Below, in pieces: positions 21,970-32,977 of a stretch of DNA of 64,000 nucleotides. Under the pieces are notes generated by a model. That model worked only from the letters and a program-made list of their open reading frames with translations. It was not told where the DNA came from and searched no databases. How positions within the stretch are numbered: the first letter of the stretch is position 1; each line of letters begins with the position of its first letter. The position numbers and the translations under genes are program-made. This DNA is from [Phialemoniopsis] sp. UDSM-2020. Lineage: Eukaryota; Ascomycota; Sordariomycetes; Thyridiales; Thyridiaceae. The stretch covers positions 1,674,001 to 1,738,000 of the forward strand of contig JAEILZ010000006.1 of assembly GCA_018873225.1 (NCBI GenBank), given 5' to 3'.

Positions 21970-22784
21970 TTACTCGTCACCACCCTTGTTCTTCTTCTTA
22001 CTGCTCTTGGTCTGCGAGACGCCGCTGTCCTTCTGCAGGTGGACAACAAGTCGGGTCCATGACTCCTCCTTGTCCCACTCGAAGCCAGCGAGGTAGGGTT
22101 GGTCGAGCTCGTCATCTGCCTGTTGCAAACCAGTTAATTAAAATGCATTTCGGCCAGTAGTGTCATGTGTTAGTGGTGTTGTAAGAAAGCTTACCCTCTT
22201 CTTGAATGCCTTGTGGATTACGTCCATCGCATCCTTGATCGTGACGCCCTTGAGGTTCCTTGCCGTTACCTCGAGGCCTAGCGGGAAGTGCAGGTCAATC
22301 TTCTTGACCGGTGGTGTGGTGAGCATCTTCTTGAGGATATCCTTCTCCTCAACCGTCGAGGGTGACGTGTTGATCTTCCTGTCGGGCGGGGCAGCGTGTT
22401 AGTGGTGGGTCGAGCTAAGCCAAGGGGTTGAGGGTGGTAATGGGTGGTGGAGGGTGCACAGGTGCATTGCCATGCGCGATGGCAATTGCAACAAGACAAA
22501 ACAATTGAGCAAAAGCGACTTACCATCCCGTTTTTTGCGTCTCCTTTGCAATTTGCAGCTCGGTGCCTTCCTCTTCTGCAGTTTGGCGATGGTGTTAGAT
22601 ACTGCCGGCTGATCCGGGGGTGGGGTTGGTTCCCGGGCGGCAAGGGGTATGACATACCTAGGTCATTGATGTTCCGTACGCCTGCTGCGCTGGAGCTCTG
22701 CCTCCTATGGCTGATCTTCCCCTTGGGCGGCGAGGATGAGAGACCTTGCACGGCGGAATCGACCTTGGTGAGTGGCTCAGACAT
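21970..22784 (-). CDS. DUF6699-like conserved fungal protein (170 aa)
   Basis: Four exons (22784-22658, 22575-22524, 22378-22195, 22119-21970) with consensus GTATG/GTAAG donors give 170 residues. The N-terminus is Ser-rich and basic (Arg-Arg-Gln-Ser-Ser-Ser). The core, residues about 75-150, has Pro-Val-Lys-Lys-Ile-Asp-Leu-His-Phe-Pro-Leu, a Val-Thr-Ile-Lys-Asp-Ala-Met-Asp-Val-Ile-His helix and a Gly-Phe-Glu-Trp strand. I associate this pattern with the small DUF6699 domain of fungi, whose function is unknown. The C-terminus is a Lys/Ser-rich tail ending in Gly-Gly-Asp-Glu. No signal or membrane segment is present, so it is likely cytosolic or nuclear. The family assignment is from memory and moderately sure; the gene structure is firmer. 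Confidence 0.78.
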
Positions 22785-24017
22785 GATGATTTGTGTGTGT
22801 GGTGAGGATGTGCTGGTTGCTGGTGGGCAAGAGAGCAGGTAGAGTAGTAGACTAGTGCGATCGTCTAAATGACGTGTGCGTGGATGTGTGTAGGTGTAAG
22901 CTGAGCCTGGATGATATCCCGGGAGCTTAGAGGCAGCTTGATGACAGTGATCGTTTGAACAAAGTACGATGGGATGGGAGTGATGATTGATTGATGAGGA
23001 GGATGGAAGGTTGGGAAGATCAGGAGGAGGGGGGAGAGGAAAGTTTATAAAGAAGAGGGGAAGCAAGAGAAGATGATGGAAAGGGGCAGGGCAGGGCTGA
23101 TCCGAGAGGGGAAAGAAAGGCACGGGAGGAGGCAGGAAGGCAGAAGGCGGAAGGCCGAAGAGGAGGGCAGAGGAGGGGTTGGCTGGCTGTTTGGTATGGT
23201 TTGGTATGGTTTGCTAAGGTTGGGACGGTTTGGTACCTGGTATGGTATTGGCGCTGCGCACTGGTCAAAGGAGAGGGACACATCAAACGAATGGGGGAGA
23301 TGATCGGCTCATTTTGGATGGGCCATTGATGGAAATGCCTGGCCTGTTTCAATGCTCCCTTGTCGTCTCAAAGCTGCTCTTTACCTTGACCTCTGCTTGT
23401 TTACTGAACAGATTGAGGTGTTGATGCTACCACATGCTACAATCTGACTCTACGTAAGGTACTTCATCCTCAGGTGAGGAAGGGAGGGGTAATTTCCCTC
23501 ATTCTGATGGGATTGGGAAATGAATGGGGGATGGGAAGATCACTTGACGGCGCTGGCACCAGAGTGTCGCAAACTGAATCGCGTGACCTCACACCTCATG
23601 ACAATCACCCGACAAGGTGCCACTCGCAACTGCTAAGGCCAGACCCTGTCTGCCCACTCTGAGCGCTAACATCCACTCTGAGAGCCACTTCCCACGTACC
23701 CACCTGCACTCTGACGCAGCCAAAAGCTACCTGGAGCCCGTGCATCAGCGCTAAGCCAGCGCAATACCGCCCAATCAAGCCTGGCGTCGTCTAATAAAAA
23801 CCACTGGAATCCGGGGAAATCTGGGGAAAGTGGACATTGCTGTTAGTGATGCCTGCCAAACTCGCTGCAGGGCTTATCTTTATCGTAGTGGATCAAGAGA
23901 TTCAACACAACATGAGGAGCTTGCTGCATTTGTTCAAAACAATACTATTATTTCTTCCTGTCGCAAGTTTTACATGATATGAAAAAAGAATATTTGTCTG
24001 TTTACTTGAGCGATAAC
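22785..24017. other. Promoter region of the DUF6699-like gene, purine-rich
   Basis: No gene seen. The first 500 bp upstream of the gene are strongly purine-rich on the plus strand (CT-rich leader on the coding strand). They include short tandem TTTGGTATGG units near 23190-23210, repeated imperfectly to about 23250. Confidence 0.5.
23190..23210. repeat. Short tandem repeat of TTTGGTATGG
   Basis: Two adjacent copies of a 10-bp unit, followed by degenerate copies (TTTGGTACC, TGGTATGG) to about 23250. This is low-complexity promoter sequence. Confidence 0.6.
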
Positions 24018-25855
24018 TCAGTGAGTCTTGACCGCCCACACGTTCCACAACAGACACCCCTTGTCGCTCGACTCGATGAAGCTGCCCAGGTCCAGCTTGT
24101 TCTTGTCGGCAGCACACTTGCCCCCGGGCCCGTCGCCAACCAGCTTGGCCAGTAGGTTCTTGCACCTGTCGCCGTGGATCTCGTAGCGCTGAGGCTTGCT
24201 GCGGCACTCGATCGCGCCGCCAAAGTCCTGGTACGTGACGCTGAACCGCAGCGAGATGTCGCCGAGGTCGCCGCCTTTCGTCACGCGCGAGCCGTCGTTC
24301 CTGTAGAAATACCCGCAGCTCGCCATTCCCTTCTCCTTGCACGTGTCCTGGATGAAGCTGCTGCTCGGCTTGACCGCCGGGTCCAGCGTGTACTCCTGCC
24401 CGTCGCCGGAACGCCCGCAGAACTCGTTGATGGCATCCTGCGCCATGGCCTTTGTGACGGTCGCGTGGTCGCCCGCCGTGATGTAGTTCAGGTTGGCGTT
24501 GTCCGGGTAGCACGCCACCTTGTCGTAGCCCGTGGGGTGGAACTCGAACAGCCCGCAGTTGTCCGTGTCCTCGAGCCCGCCGCCGTGCTTGTACGCCACC
24601 GTGTCCGTGTCGCACTCGTCGAGCGTGCGCATCAGGTACTTCTCGCACAGGTCCTGCTTGATCGTGTACGTGCCGCTGCCGCCGCACGGGTCGGCGTAGC
24701 TGACCGTGAAGGCGTCCTCTTTGATAAAGGTCGACGCGTCCTTTTGCTTGACGACCTTACCATCCTGGGCCTTGCAGAAGTTCTTGATGGCATCGAGGGC
24801 GGCGTCCCGGTAGAGGTAATTCTTGAGCGGGTCGTCCTTGTTGCCGGTGCACGTCAGCTTTGTCCTGGGCTCTCCGCCGACTTCGAGCTGATAGGTGCCG
24901 CAGCCTTGCTCGAGGCTACCTTCTCCATAGAGGTAGTGAGAGTTGTATTGGCCTATGATATCAGAGTTAGTGGTGCACGCTAAGAGAAGGTTCTTCCCTG
25001 GCTAGACTTACATCGCGAGATCAATGATGCATATGCATCATTGCAGTGCTTTGCGCATGCATCGTCCTGGTTCTTAAAGTCGAACGTGAACTTGACCATC
25101 TCGGTCGGCCCATCGGCTCGTTTCCAAGACGAGTCGTCGGGGAGATCAGCCTTTCCGAGAGTCTTGGTGATGTCCTTGGACAGGTCATTCTTGCAGAAGA
25201 CGGCCGACAGCTCCTTGATGTATGCCGGGTCGGCTGCCCGCAGCAGCTGGTGGTTCTCGCCCGTCGAGGTGCACTTGGGGGAGAAGCCGGTAGAAGACTG
25301 GGAAGGGATCACGGCCGTCCACATCGGCTGCTGGGCAGGCTTGTCAAACTGCACGGCGCCGCCCGTCGGGAAGGGGCACGACGCTGGCTCGCTCGTTGTG
25401 GGGTCGGGCTCCTTGGTCGTCTTGGGTGGCTCCTCGTCCTGCGACGATGTCGAGTACTGAGGTGGCTTTGTCGGCGCCGGCGGTGCCCCTGGGACGGGCT
25501 TAAACAGCCAGGCGGCGAGGGCACCGCCTGCGACGATACCCGCGCCGGCTGCGATGGCAATCGCGACCGTGGCGCCGTCGGTCTCGGTCTTCGTCACCGT
25601 TGTGGCGGCGGTGATTGGGGGAACAAGCCCGGAGATGGAAAACGAGGTAGGGGTATAGGTCGCAGTGACGGGCTTGCCGTCGACAGTAGCGGTCGAGGTG
25701 ACGGGAGCCACTGTCACTGGCGGCGAAGCTGCCGGCTCTTGAGGTCTGGCAGAGACCTCGTGCCCGTGAAGGCATAGCAGGTAGGCTGCGAGCCGCCTTG
25801 GGGACAAGTATCTCTGATTATGCATGATGGAAGGTAGTGAAGTATGCTTGAGCAT
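24018..25855 (-). CDS. Cys-rich protein with signal, membrane span and three related modules
   Basis: Two exons (25855-25012, 24952-24018) encode 592 aa. The N-terminus (ATG at 25855 or 25825) resembles a signal peptide. A Thr/Pro-rich stretch, then a hydrophobic Ala/Gly/Ile segment near residues 95-120 that ends in Trp-Leu-Phe, suggest a membrane span, and a Pro/Thr linker follows. The rest holds three consecutive Cys-rich modules (roughly residues 195-320, 320-425 and 425-590). Each has Cys, a Phe-Cys pair after an Ala-rich helix, a Phe-x-Val-x-Tyr strand and a Cys-x3-Tyr/Leu ending. Similar modules follow the chitinase domain in killer-toxin-like GH18 proteins, but no GH18 domain is present and I see no evidence of toxicity. 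It is probably a surface protein. It is divergent from the metallopeptidase at 26971. Confidence 0.72.
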
Positions 25856-25906
25856 GTGTTTGTCTTGTCCATAACAGCTTTAGGAGGGCTACGAACGAGC
25901 ATCGGT

Positions 25907-25913
25907 CTTTATA
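25907..25913 (-). promoter_or_regulatory. TATA box of the Cys-rich protein gene
   Basis: TATAAAG on the minus strand, about 52 bp before the ATG at 25855. Confidence 0.5.
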
Positions 25914-26970
25914 TCAAGCCTTCATCTTTGGACAAGATTATAGTCCTTGTAAGCGAACTAGTAGTTCATTGGTTATGAAGCTATGAATAGAATGAGAGAG
26001 CTCACCACCATCCTGACCCAAGCAGATGCGTCAACGACTCCATCATCGTGGCTCACTCGATGGTGAGAAAAGGTGTGGTCCGCGTCTCCCGGCCCGATGG
26101 AACCATTCGCGCCTTGACTGGTCAAGGTGCTGACCGCAGCGTGTATGCAGGAGTGTACCTTTTTCAACTCTAATTCTGGCAGTTGTGTTACGGCGGGGAC
26201 CTTGGATCGTCCTCTCACTGGGCGGAACGTATAGATCAGACAAATCATCGCATCCAGTATGGTGCTTGACGACATCCCAACGGCCGGCATGTGGCCTGCA
26301 GAACATGGCAGTGTTCTGCAACGAACCGGTAGTGGGGGCAATGAGGGGTTGCATTATATGCTGGCTGTGCTGTAAGCATGGGGGCCACTGAGCGTATGAA
26401 GCTGGCCAAGCTGACAGTACATGGTGCTTGGGGGCGCTTGTCAGCCGAATGAGCAATTGTGCAACGTCTGATGCGCGGCTAGAGATATGCTTAAAAGACG
26501 GGTTCAGTGAGGCAGAGCTACCGTGCCGTACAATACGCTCGTTTGATCTGACCACCCTTCATGAGAGAAAAGCGCCAAGCCAGCCACAATGGATGCAACC
26601 TGCGGGAGCAAGCTCTTCCCAACATCAGTATTAGCATACTGACACTTGATGATCCATTTGAAGTAGTTGGAGAGTTTTACAGCCCCATCCTACACTGCTG
26701 AAATGAGAGACAAATCATATTCGAGCAATTGCAGCAACAGTCATCTAATTATACCAGCTGCGAGAACCAGCGCCAGACTTTGAGACCCAGATCCTGGGCG
26801 CGTGACAACGAAAGGCTTGCTGTGCCCTCAGTCTAATTATAACACTTTGAACAGTCAATGGGTCTTGTATGAAGTTGCATAGCATTAGATATAAGACATA
26901 CATCGAGCCTGCCCATCATGTCGTGCCGACAAGGCAAGTCAGTGATAGTTCATCATTCTCATAAAGCATC
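25914..26970. other. Shared divergent promoter region
   Basis: About 1.05 kb between the divergent Cys-rich protein and metallopeptidase genes. No coding segment is recognised. A TATAAG element lies about 80 bp before the ATG at 26971. Confidence 0.5.
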
Positions 26971-28133
26971 ATGAAACTTAATTCTCTTCTCCTGTTGTCC
27001 GGCTTCCTCTCTCTGGGATACAGTCTCCCCGGTGCCGAGAGGAGTCTTGCCGCACGGGTTGATCCCGCTCCACAACAATCAGTTACCAACCCGGACAATG
27101 AGCCCGACACAGTAGACGCCGCCAGCGGAACCAAGACGCCAAAGTCTCGCGTCTTGTCTGGCATTGGGCCCGACGCAGCAACCCAGCGGTTTTACGACTG
27201 GGACGAGAGCTGCACCGACAAGGACCAGCGAACCAAGATCGAGGCGGCGTTTGAGCACATGATCCAACTGAGCGGCTGGACCTCCAACCATCTGGACCAG
27301 CTGATCAAAGGGCTGCCCAAGACACCCGGCAGCAAGCCCATCCCAGAGAACAAGAAGTACATCTTCCAGACGGATCCCGCCTTTGCGCAAATGTTCGTCG
27401 GCCGCGATGACCAGATCGGATATGTCAAGGCCTCGTTCGACTTAATCACGAGTCAAGCGAAGACAGCTCCCGACAAGCGGGGCAAACAACCCGGGCCGCT
27501 GCGGTTCATCTGCAATCCCAAGAACGAGGTCAAGGATGCCAAAGGCCAGCCCTACTGCGGGTATGTTTCACTCCCTTTCTTGCCCCTTGACACCTCGAGA
27601 CTGCCGTGGCCCTTTCTAACATCTATCCGCTCTAGCACGGGTGACAAGGCCGCGCATGCCATCGCAGCCATCCCATGGAACCCCAAGAACAGCAAGGACG
27701 ACCAGCTGATCGAGGACAAGTACAACTTTGAGACGTCGTCCAGCATCACCTTTTGCCCGTCGTTCTTCGACCCCGTCAAGTTCCCCACGATCGAGGCCGT
27801 CGTGGGCGGCGAGCAGCACACGCTGGACAAGGTCGAGTGCGCCGAGCGCGTCCTGCTGCACGAGTTCCTCCACCTGCAGTGGACGCGCAACATGCCCGGA
27901 AAGCCCGACTACACCGGCTGGCTCGAGGTGGCCAAGTACGCAGCCCAGGCGGGATGGGGTAACATCAAGACCAACCCAGACAACTAGTAAGCTTTTATCT
28001 CTTCCTCGTCACATCTGGACTTTCTGACTTTGGCAGCGCCTGGCTTGCCTTGTATGCATACTTCAACAACGATAACAAGGGATGTGGGAATGATGTATGG
28101 CCGGCAGGTACAGCCAAACCAGCCAAGCCTTAA
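26971..28133 (+). CDS. Secreted Asp-zincin-like metallopeptidase (HExxH)
   Basis: Three exons (26971-27560, 27636-27986, 28037-28133) encode 345 aa. The signal peptide is clear: Met-Lys-Leu, then a Leu-rich core and a likely cleavage near residue 19, followed by a pro-region with an Ala-Ala-Arg site. The zinc motif is His-Glu-Phe-Leu-His at about residue 278. Asn-Pro-Asp-Asn-Tyr-Ala-Trp-Leu-Ala-Leu follows, close to the Asn-Ala-Asp-x-Tyr pattern of deuterolysin/lysine-specific (M35) peptidases. There the Asp is a zinc ligand in Gly-Thr-x-Asp; here an intron interrupts the Tyr codon just after it. The exact Gly-Thr-x-Asp motif is not seen, so the third ligand is uncertain. It probably degrades extracellular protein. 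Its head-to-head neighbour is also exported. Confidence 0.82.
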
Positions 28134-28470
28134 AGTATGCCTCGTTCCACGAGTTTGAGAGTGCAAGGATGATCTTTGGGTAGTATTGAATGGGGATAGA
28201 TAATGGAATCAAATGTGCGAAATCAAGATTACGAAAGTCCTTTTGCAGGAAAAGTGTCAGCGAAATCAGTGAATCGGAGCTGTCAATCACCTTCAAAGAT
28301 GTTATTTAAAAACCTCGCATAGACAACCAACAGTATGCTTATTGAACGAGAAAACTAAGTATGGTTTGTCCATGTGAGTTGACTAGACGGCGTGGGCACG
28401 CAATGGGTTATCTGAAAGTGAAAAGAGATGTTGCAAGTCATGAAAAGTGTCCTTCTCGGGACCACAATGC
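28134..28470. other. Convergent 3' intergenic region
   Basis: 337 bp between the stops of the metallopeptidase and the F-box gene. Only AT-rich 3'-UTR-like sequence is visible. Confidence 0.5.
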
Positions 28471-29902
28471 TCAACTGTCATCCAGAATTGCTCTCAATTC
28501 CTCAAGCTTGTCCTCATCCATATTCAGGGGATAATCGTGGCCTCTAAACGGTATGCGGTAGTCCAGGCAAGCTACCTCTAAAAGTCCCTCATCGACAAAT
28601 GGACATTCCCGGATTTTCTGTGTTATGATACCAAGATCTTCGGGCATATTCCGTCGCTTTCGATTGGTCGCGATGATGCGAAAGCCTGCCAACTCGACAT
28701 GTGTAAGGCGCGGGTAAGACTCCTCGGTCAGCGCTGCAAGCAGCATGTCGAGGAAATACAATGTCCAGTTGTAACACATGGGGATATATTGCCCGCGAAA
28801 TAGCATTTTGGCCCTACCGCACATGTTTTTGAAGGCTTCTGCTCCAGCGAACAGCCCGGGGTGTTCTCCGAGTCCGATGGAGAGTGTCTTCAACGTGTCT
28901 TTCGTGCTGTAGATTCTGTCAGCTGTTATCTCGAACAACTCGTGGTTCTTTCTAAATTGACAAAGCTGGAGGAAAGCCTCACTGTAAAAGTAAAACTTAC
29001 CTTCGAATGATTTTGGCTATTTCGTCAAACATGGTTATGTAATTGCGCCTATCAGGATCATCATCCAAATGGCCAAACCTGATCTCAAGACGGGCCAGCG
29101 AGTCCAGACGATGTTCGCGCAGGATCCGTAAGGGAAACCACATAGGTCCCGGAAGAATGGCTGCGTCGCCTCGCTCTTGACGCTTCCAAAGTGCGTCGTC
29201 GATACCCACTTCGACATAAGGGTTGCCAGGAGTGTGGAAATATCTCGCCAGATCATCTGTCATTGGCTCACCATTCGGAAAAGCGCCTTCGTCTTGAAGG
29301 TGGTCGAGCTCGAGACAGGTTAGCTTGCTTGGATCGAGCGCAGTGATGATGGCTCTGACTAGACCGCGGTGCATCCAGCCGACGAGCCGGAGACTGGTGA
29401 CGGCGGGGAAGAGTTTCTCGGGATTCTGGCGAATGAATGGTAGCCAGCCACCGATCTCGTGAATTGATGCGAGGTCCAGCCTGCTGACATTTTGCATGCG
29501 ACAGAAGACCTCCCAAGTCTGGAAGTCGATTTCGAGCAGATCTTGATCATCAAAATCTAGCCACACCAGAGTCCACGTGAAAGTCTTGATAAACGCGGCG
29601 AACTCCGGCTTGTCTGTCATGAGGCGAAGGAACGCACGCTGGCGCGGAACCAGGTTTGGGAGGCGGTATTTGTCGGAGTAGTCGCTCATGACGACGCCAA
29701 ACTGGAGAGGAAAGGACTCTTCCTCGTGCTCGGGAAGACGACCATTGTTGTGGCAGCTCAGGTCTACTTCCTTGAGCAGGAAGGGGAGCGAGATCTCACG
29801 CCATGTCCGCGAAGCAAGGCCCACGCGAGCAAGAGTCTGGCTGTCGCCCACCAAATAGTCGAAAATCAAATGCAGTACTTCGGTTGGGAGCTGTCGAGCC
29901 AT
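28471..29902 (-). CDS. F-box protein
   Basis: Two exons (29902-29001, 28951-28471) encode 460 aa. The F-box is at the very N-terminus: Leu-Pro-Thr-Glu-Val-Leu-His-Leu-Ile-Phe-Asp-Tyr-Leu, then Leu-Ala-Arg-Val-Gly-Leu-Ala-Ser-Arg-Thr-Trp. This supports the start at 29902 over the upstream in-frame codon at 29935. The F-box binds Skp1 in SCF ubiquitin ligases. The remaining 400 residues, rich in Leu, Trp and Asp, carry degenerate Leu-rich segments (such as Val-Thr-Ser-Leu-Arg-Leu-Val-Gly) that would bind a substrate, which I cannot predict. Fungal genomes hold many such divergent F-box/LRR proteins. Neighbours give no functional hint. Confidence 0.85.
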
Positions 29903-30531
29903 GTTGCATGTCTGAAAAATGATCCGGATATTCAAGTGCTAGAGATCACATCGTGGAGCTCACTTGAGATGTGAAAGATAGTCGTTCTGGTGTTGCAGTT
30001 GTAATATGCTGAGGTGAGAGATGCATGTGCATCGTTATTTATGGAACAGGGTGTTGGTTGGAGGCTGTGCTGTGTGCGTGCCGCGCTGCAGCCTGTACAC
30101 GCATGGCACCAGACCACATTGATCATTGATGGAACCCTCCCACCGTCTTCCTTTCGAACCCTTTTCCCACGATAAACATGTGATATGAGATGTTATCTCT
30201 TTTATCTCTGCTCTGGTGAGGAGGATTTCGGATGATGAAAGGTTGAAGCGGCGCCACTGTTTTGCTCTCAAAGTGGCCAATTGACTTGTGCTGTCGATGA
30301 AAGTACCGGGTAGGGCTTATTCCGTAAATACCAGGCCAGTCTCTGCTGCATCTTTTGGTCAAAATACCCACCTGGACCAGCATCTGCTTGGTATTCTGTG
30401 TTGCTCTCGAAGAATCACGCCCAAAAAAATGATCTGAATGCTGCTGGCTCCACTGTCGGATCCCAAAAGGAAGCGGTAATTAACGCTTTCAATCCCGTCC
30501 TTCTTGTTGCATAATCCTCCAACCAGATACC
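29903..30531. other. Divergent promoter region of the F-box and ERG28 genes
   Basis: About 630 bp with no coding segment recognised, bounded by the F-box start and the ERG28 TATA box. Confidence 0.5.
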
Positions 30532-30541
30532 TATATAAAAG
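30532..30541 (+). promoter_or_regulatory. TATA box of ERG28
   Basis: TATATAAAAG lies about 95 bp upstream of the ATG at 30636, a strong TATA match. Confidence 0.6.
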
Positions 30542-30635
30542 CGACGCCACTGAGGAACGATTCGAGATTTAGATCTTTCTGTAACACCATTGCATCAACA
30601 TCGCGCAATTGGCCGCGCTTCATACCTCGTCCAAG

Positions 30636-31125
30636 ATGGCAAGCTCTCTCGTGTCTCAGCATGAAGGCATGCTGCCATATGTTCTCCTCGCCGTAGGTTG
30701 GCCCAGTCACGCCTCCGCTCCATAGACGCCTCATGTAGCATTGCCAGAACTGACACTCTCTCCGCCAGATGAGCACCATGGCCATCATCCACTCGGTCGT
30801 CGGCTACCTCGGCGACCCGGTCGGCGCGTGCCGGCAGTGGAGCGGCATCCCCCAGGCGCAAAAGACGCCGCTGCTGGCCCACGTCTACGGCGTCAAGAAC
30901 ATCTACACGGGGCTCATCCGCGGCTACGCCGCCTACCACATCACCAACCCGCAGCTCTACAGCCTGGCCCAGGCCACCTTCATCGGCGTGCTGTTCCTGT
31001 ACGGTACTGAGCTCTTCATCTGGAAGACGACGGGACCCAAGGAGTGCCTGATCCCGTTTGTGCAGAGCGTTGGCGTGCTGGCGTGGATGTATCTGCAGAG
31101 GGACTATTATGTTGGCGCGAACTAG
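30636..31125 (+). CDS. erg28: Ergosterol biosynthesis protein ERG28
   Basis: Exon 1 is only 57 nt (30636-30692). After a 76-nt intron (GTAGGT donor), exon 2 runs 30769-31125, giving 137 aa. The N-terminus Ser-Gln-His-Glu-Gly-Met-Leu-Pro-Tyr matches the start of fungal ERG28. Further on come Val-Tyr-Gly-Val-Lys-Asn, Ile-Arg-Gly-Tyr-Ala-Ala-Tyr-His-Ile and Glu-Leu-Phe-Ile-Trp-Lys-Thr, typical of this family, with about four membrane spans. ERG28 is an ER membrane scaffold that holds the sterol C-4 demethylation enzymes (ERG25, ERG26, ERG27) together. The length is normal for filamentous fungi. Exon 1 would be missed by a simple open-frame search, which would start at the Met-Ser-Thr-Met of exon 2. 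Confidence 0.92.
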
Positions 31126-31554
31126 GTCGCAGGCCTACGCAAGCTGCATTCGTGGTCCGGCTGATTAAGGTGACTGGATCGGGAAGGGCGGGCATTTGCA
31201 CAACAGGGAAGGAGGTCAGCATGAGATATTTGAGCGCGAGTGAAGCGCTGAGGCTTTCCAGCACGTTGTTTGGCCAGAGAACGAACAACGAAATGTAAAA
31301 CATGTTGAAGCTCAACTAGTCGTATCGGAAGGTAGAAGAGCCGAATTGATTGCCAAGCCGGCTTCGGCATGACGTCGTGGCGTACCGTCCCCGCAACCGG
31401 ACCGAGCCATCGAGACCTGTAGCTCTGCTTATCAAGCTTTCAATATCACGGTACAAACTCGCTGGAAATACCAGAGAACAAGATCATCATCGAAGACACG
31501 CTGTCCAGTTGCTACCCTGACGGTTCACCGACCGGAAGTGCGCTCTGTGCCGCC
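31126..31554. other. Intergenic region between ERG28 and the alcohol dehydrogenase
   Basis: Same-strand spacing of 429 bp with no coding signal recognised. Confidence 0.5.
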
Positions 31555-32977
31555 ATGGTTGCTCAAGAAGTCGTGGAGCGTGTCCGCCCTGACACGCCGT
31601 TCCCCATCATCACCTACAACCTCCCATACGAGGAGGCATGTGCGCATCATGTCCGGACAAGCCTCGAATGCTCCAGGCCCTTCATAATCATCTCGCGATC
31701 TCTCAGCCGCGAGACCGATGCTGTCGAGCGGCTCACGGATGCCTTGAGCAAGGACGGTAGCCAAGTGGCCGGTGTTCGCAAGGGCATGCAGCCGCACACG
31801 CTCTTCTCCGAGGTGTTGCAGATAATTAAAGAAGTGGAGGACTCCGGAGCTGACTCCATCATCACTGTTGGTGGAGGCAGTCTTGTGGATGGCGCCAAAA
31901 CCATCACATTCGTAAGTTGGTCGTCAGTCAAGGCACGCGAGGCAAGAACTGATACTGCCGTAGGCCATCGCCAACGATGCAGACACCCACGAGAAGCTCG
32001 ACGTGCTTCTTAAGATCGCAGAGCCTGCCCCGCGTGGCGACAAGCATGCCGCAGGCCGTCCCGAGTTCAAGCCTTCCACCATCCCGATCATGTCAATTAC
32101 CACGACGCTCTCGGCCGGAGAGCACAATCCTCACGGAGGGGCGACCAATGACCGCACCAAGTTCAAGCAGCTCTTCGAGGATCCATCTGGCATTGGACCC
32201 CGCGTTATCGTACTCGACCCCAAGCTCACCGTCACAGTTCCCGAGCGGGTGTGGCTGTCGACGGGCATGAGAGCGGTGGACCATTGCGTCGAGTCCGTAT
32301 GCTCGTCGCATCCACATCCCGAGGGCACGAAGGCAGCGCTGAAGGGACTCAGTCTTCTAATTCCCGCCCTCCTGCGATCGAAAGAAGACCCTAAGGATCT
32401 CGATGCGCGGCTGAAGGCACAGCTTGGGACAGCTGAAAGCATGAAGCCGTATGTACAATATGGTGTGCCACTTGGTACGTGCTCTCTTGACGGAAGTCTC
32501 ACACCTTGTTCTTATTTACTTACTAAATCAGGTGGCTCTCACGGTATTGGACATCAGCTGGGACCATACGGTGTTCCACACGCCGGTAAGTTGCTTCTTG
32601 AGTGGGCCATGCAACTGACCTACTGACGATTAGCAGAAACCACATGCGTCTGTCTCCCAGCCGTGCAGAAATACAACGCAAAGGCCAATAGCGACCGGCA
32701 GCAATTGGTGCTGGAAGCCTTGTGGGGTGACTCGGTAGTTGCCAAGGTCCTGAAGCAGCACGGGCTTATGGAAGGTAGTGCAGATCTAGGAGACGTATTG
32801 GACGTCGTCATCAGAGCCCTGGGCTTGCCTCGTAAACTCAAAGAGTACAACATTAGCCCCGAGGATCTTGACGCCATTGCCGAGAGTAGCCTGAAGGATG
32901 TGTGCTGCAAGAAGAACCCAGTGCCGTTGGTCGAGAAAGGGCAAGTCCTGGAGATTCTGCAGGCCTGTCTCGATTAA
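31555..32977 (+). CDS. Iron-containing alcohol dehydrogenase / maleylacetate reductase-like
   Basis: Four exons (31555-31911, 31964-32474, 32532-32585, 32634-32977) encode 421 aa, or 420 if the second of two tandem acceptors (32637) is used. The N-terminal nucleotide-binding half has Val-Gly-Gly-Gly-Ser-Leu-Val-Asp-Gly-Ala-Lys, the family signature. The C-terminal helical half has His-Cys-Val-Glu-Ser-Val and Ser-His-Gly-Ile-Gly-His-Gln-Leu-Gly, which supply metal-ligand histidines. The N-terminus (Tyr-Asn-Leu-Pro-Tyr-Glu-Glu-Ala-Cys) is like that of fungal maleylacetate-reductase-type members. The enzyme would reduce a carbonyl or oxidise an alcohol with NAD(P) in the cytosol. The substrate is not predictable from its neighbours. 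Confidence 0.88.

Noticed and set aside
22444..22842. Plus-strand 132-codon ORF
   Set aside because: It lies antisense across exons 1 and 2 of the well-supported DUF6699-like gene.
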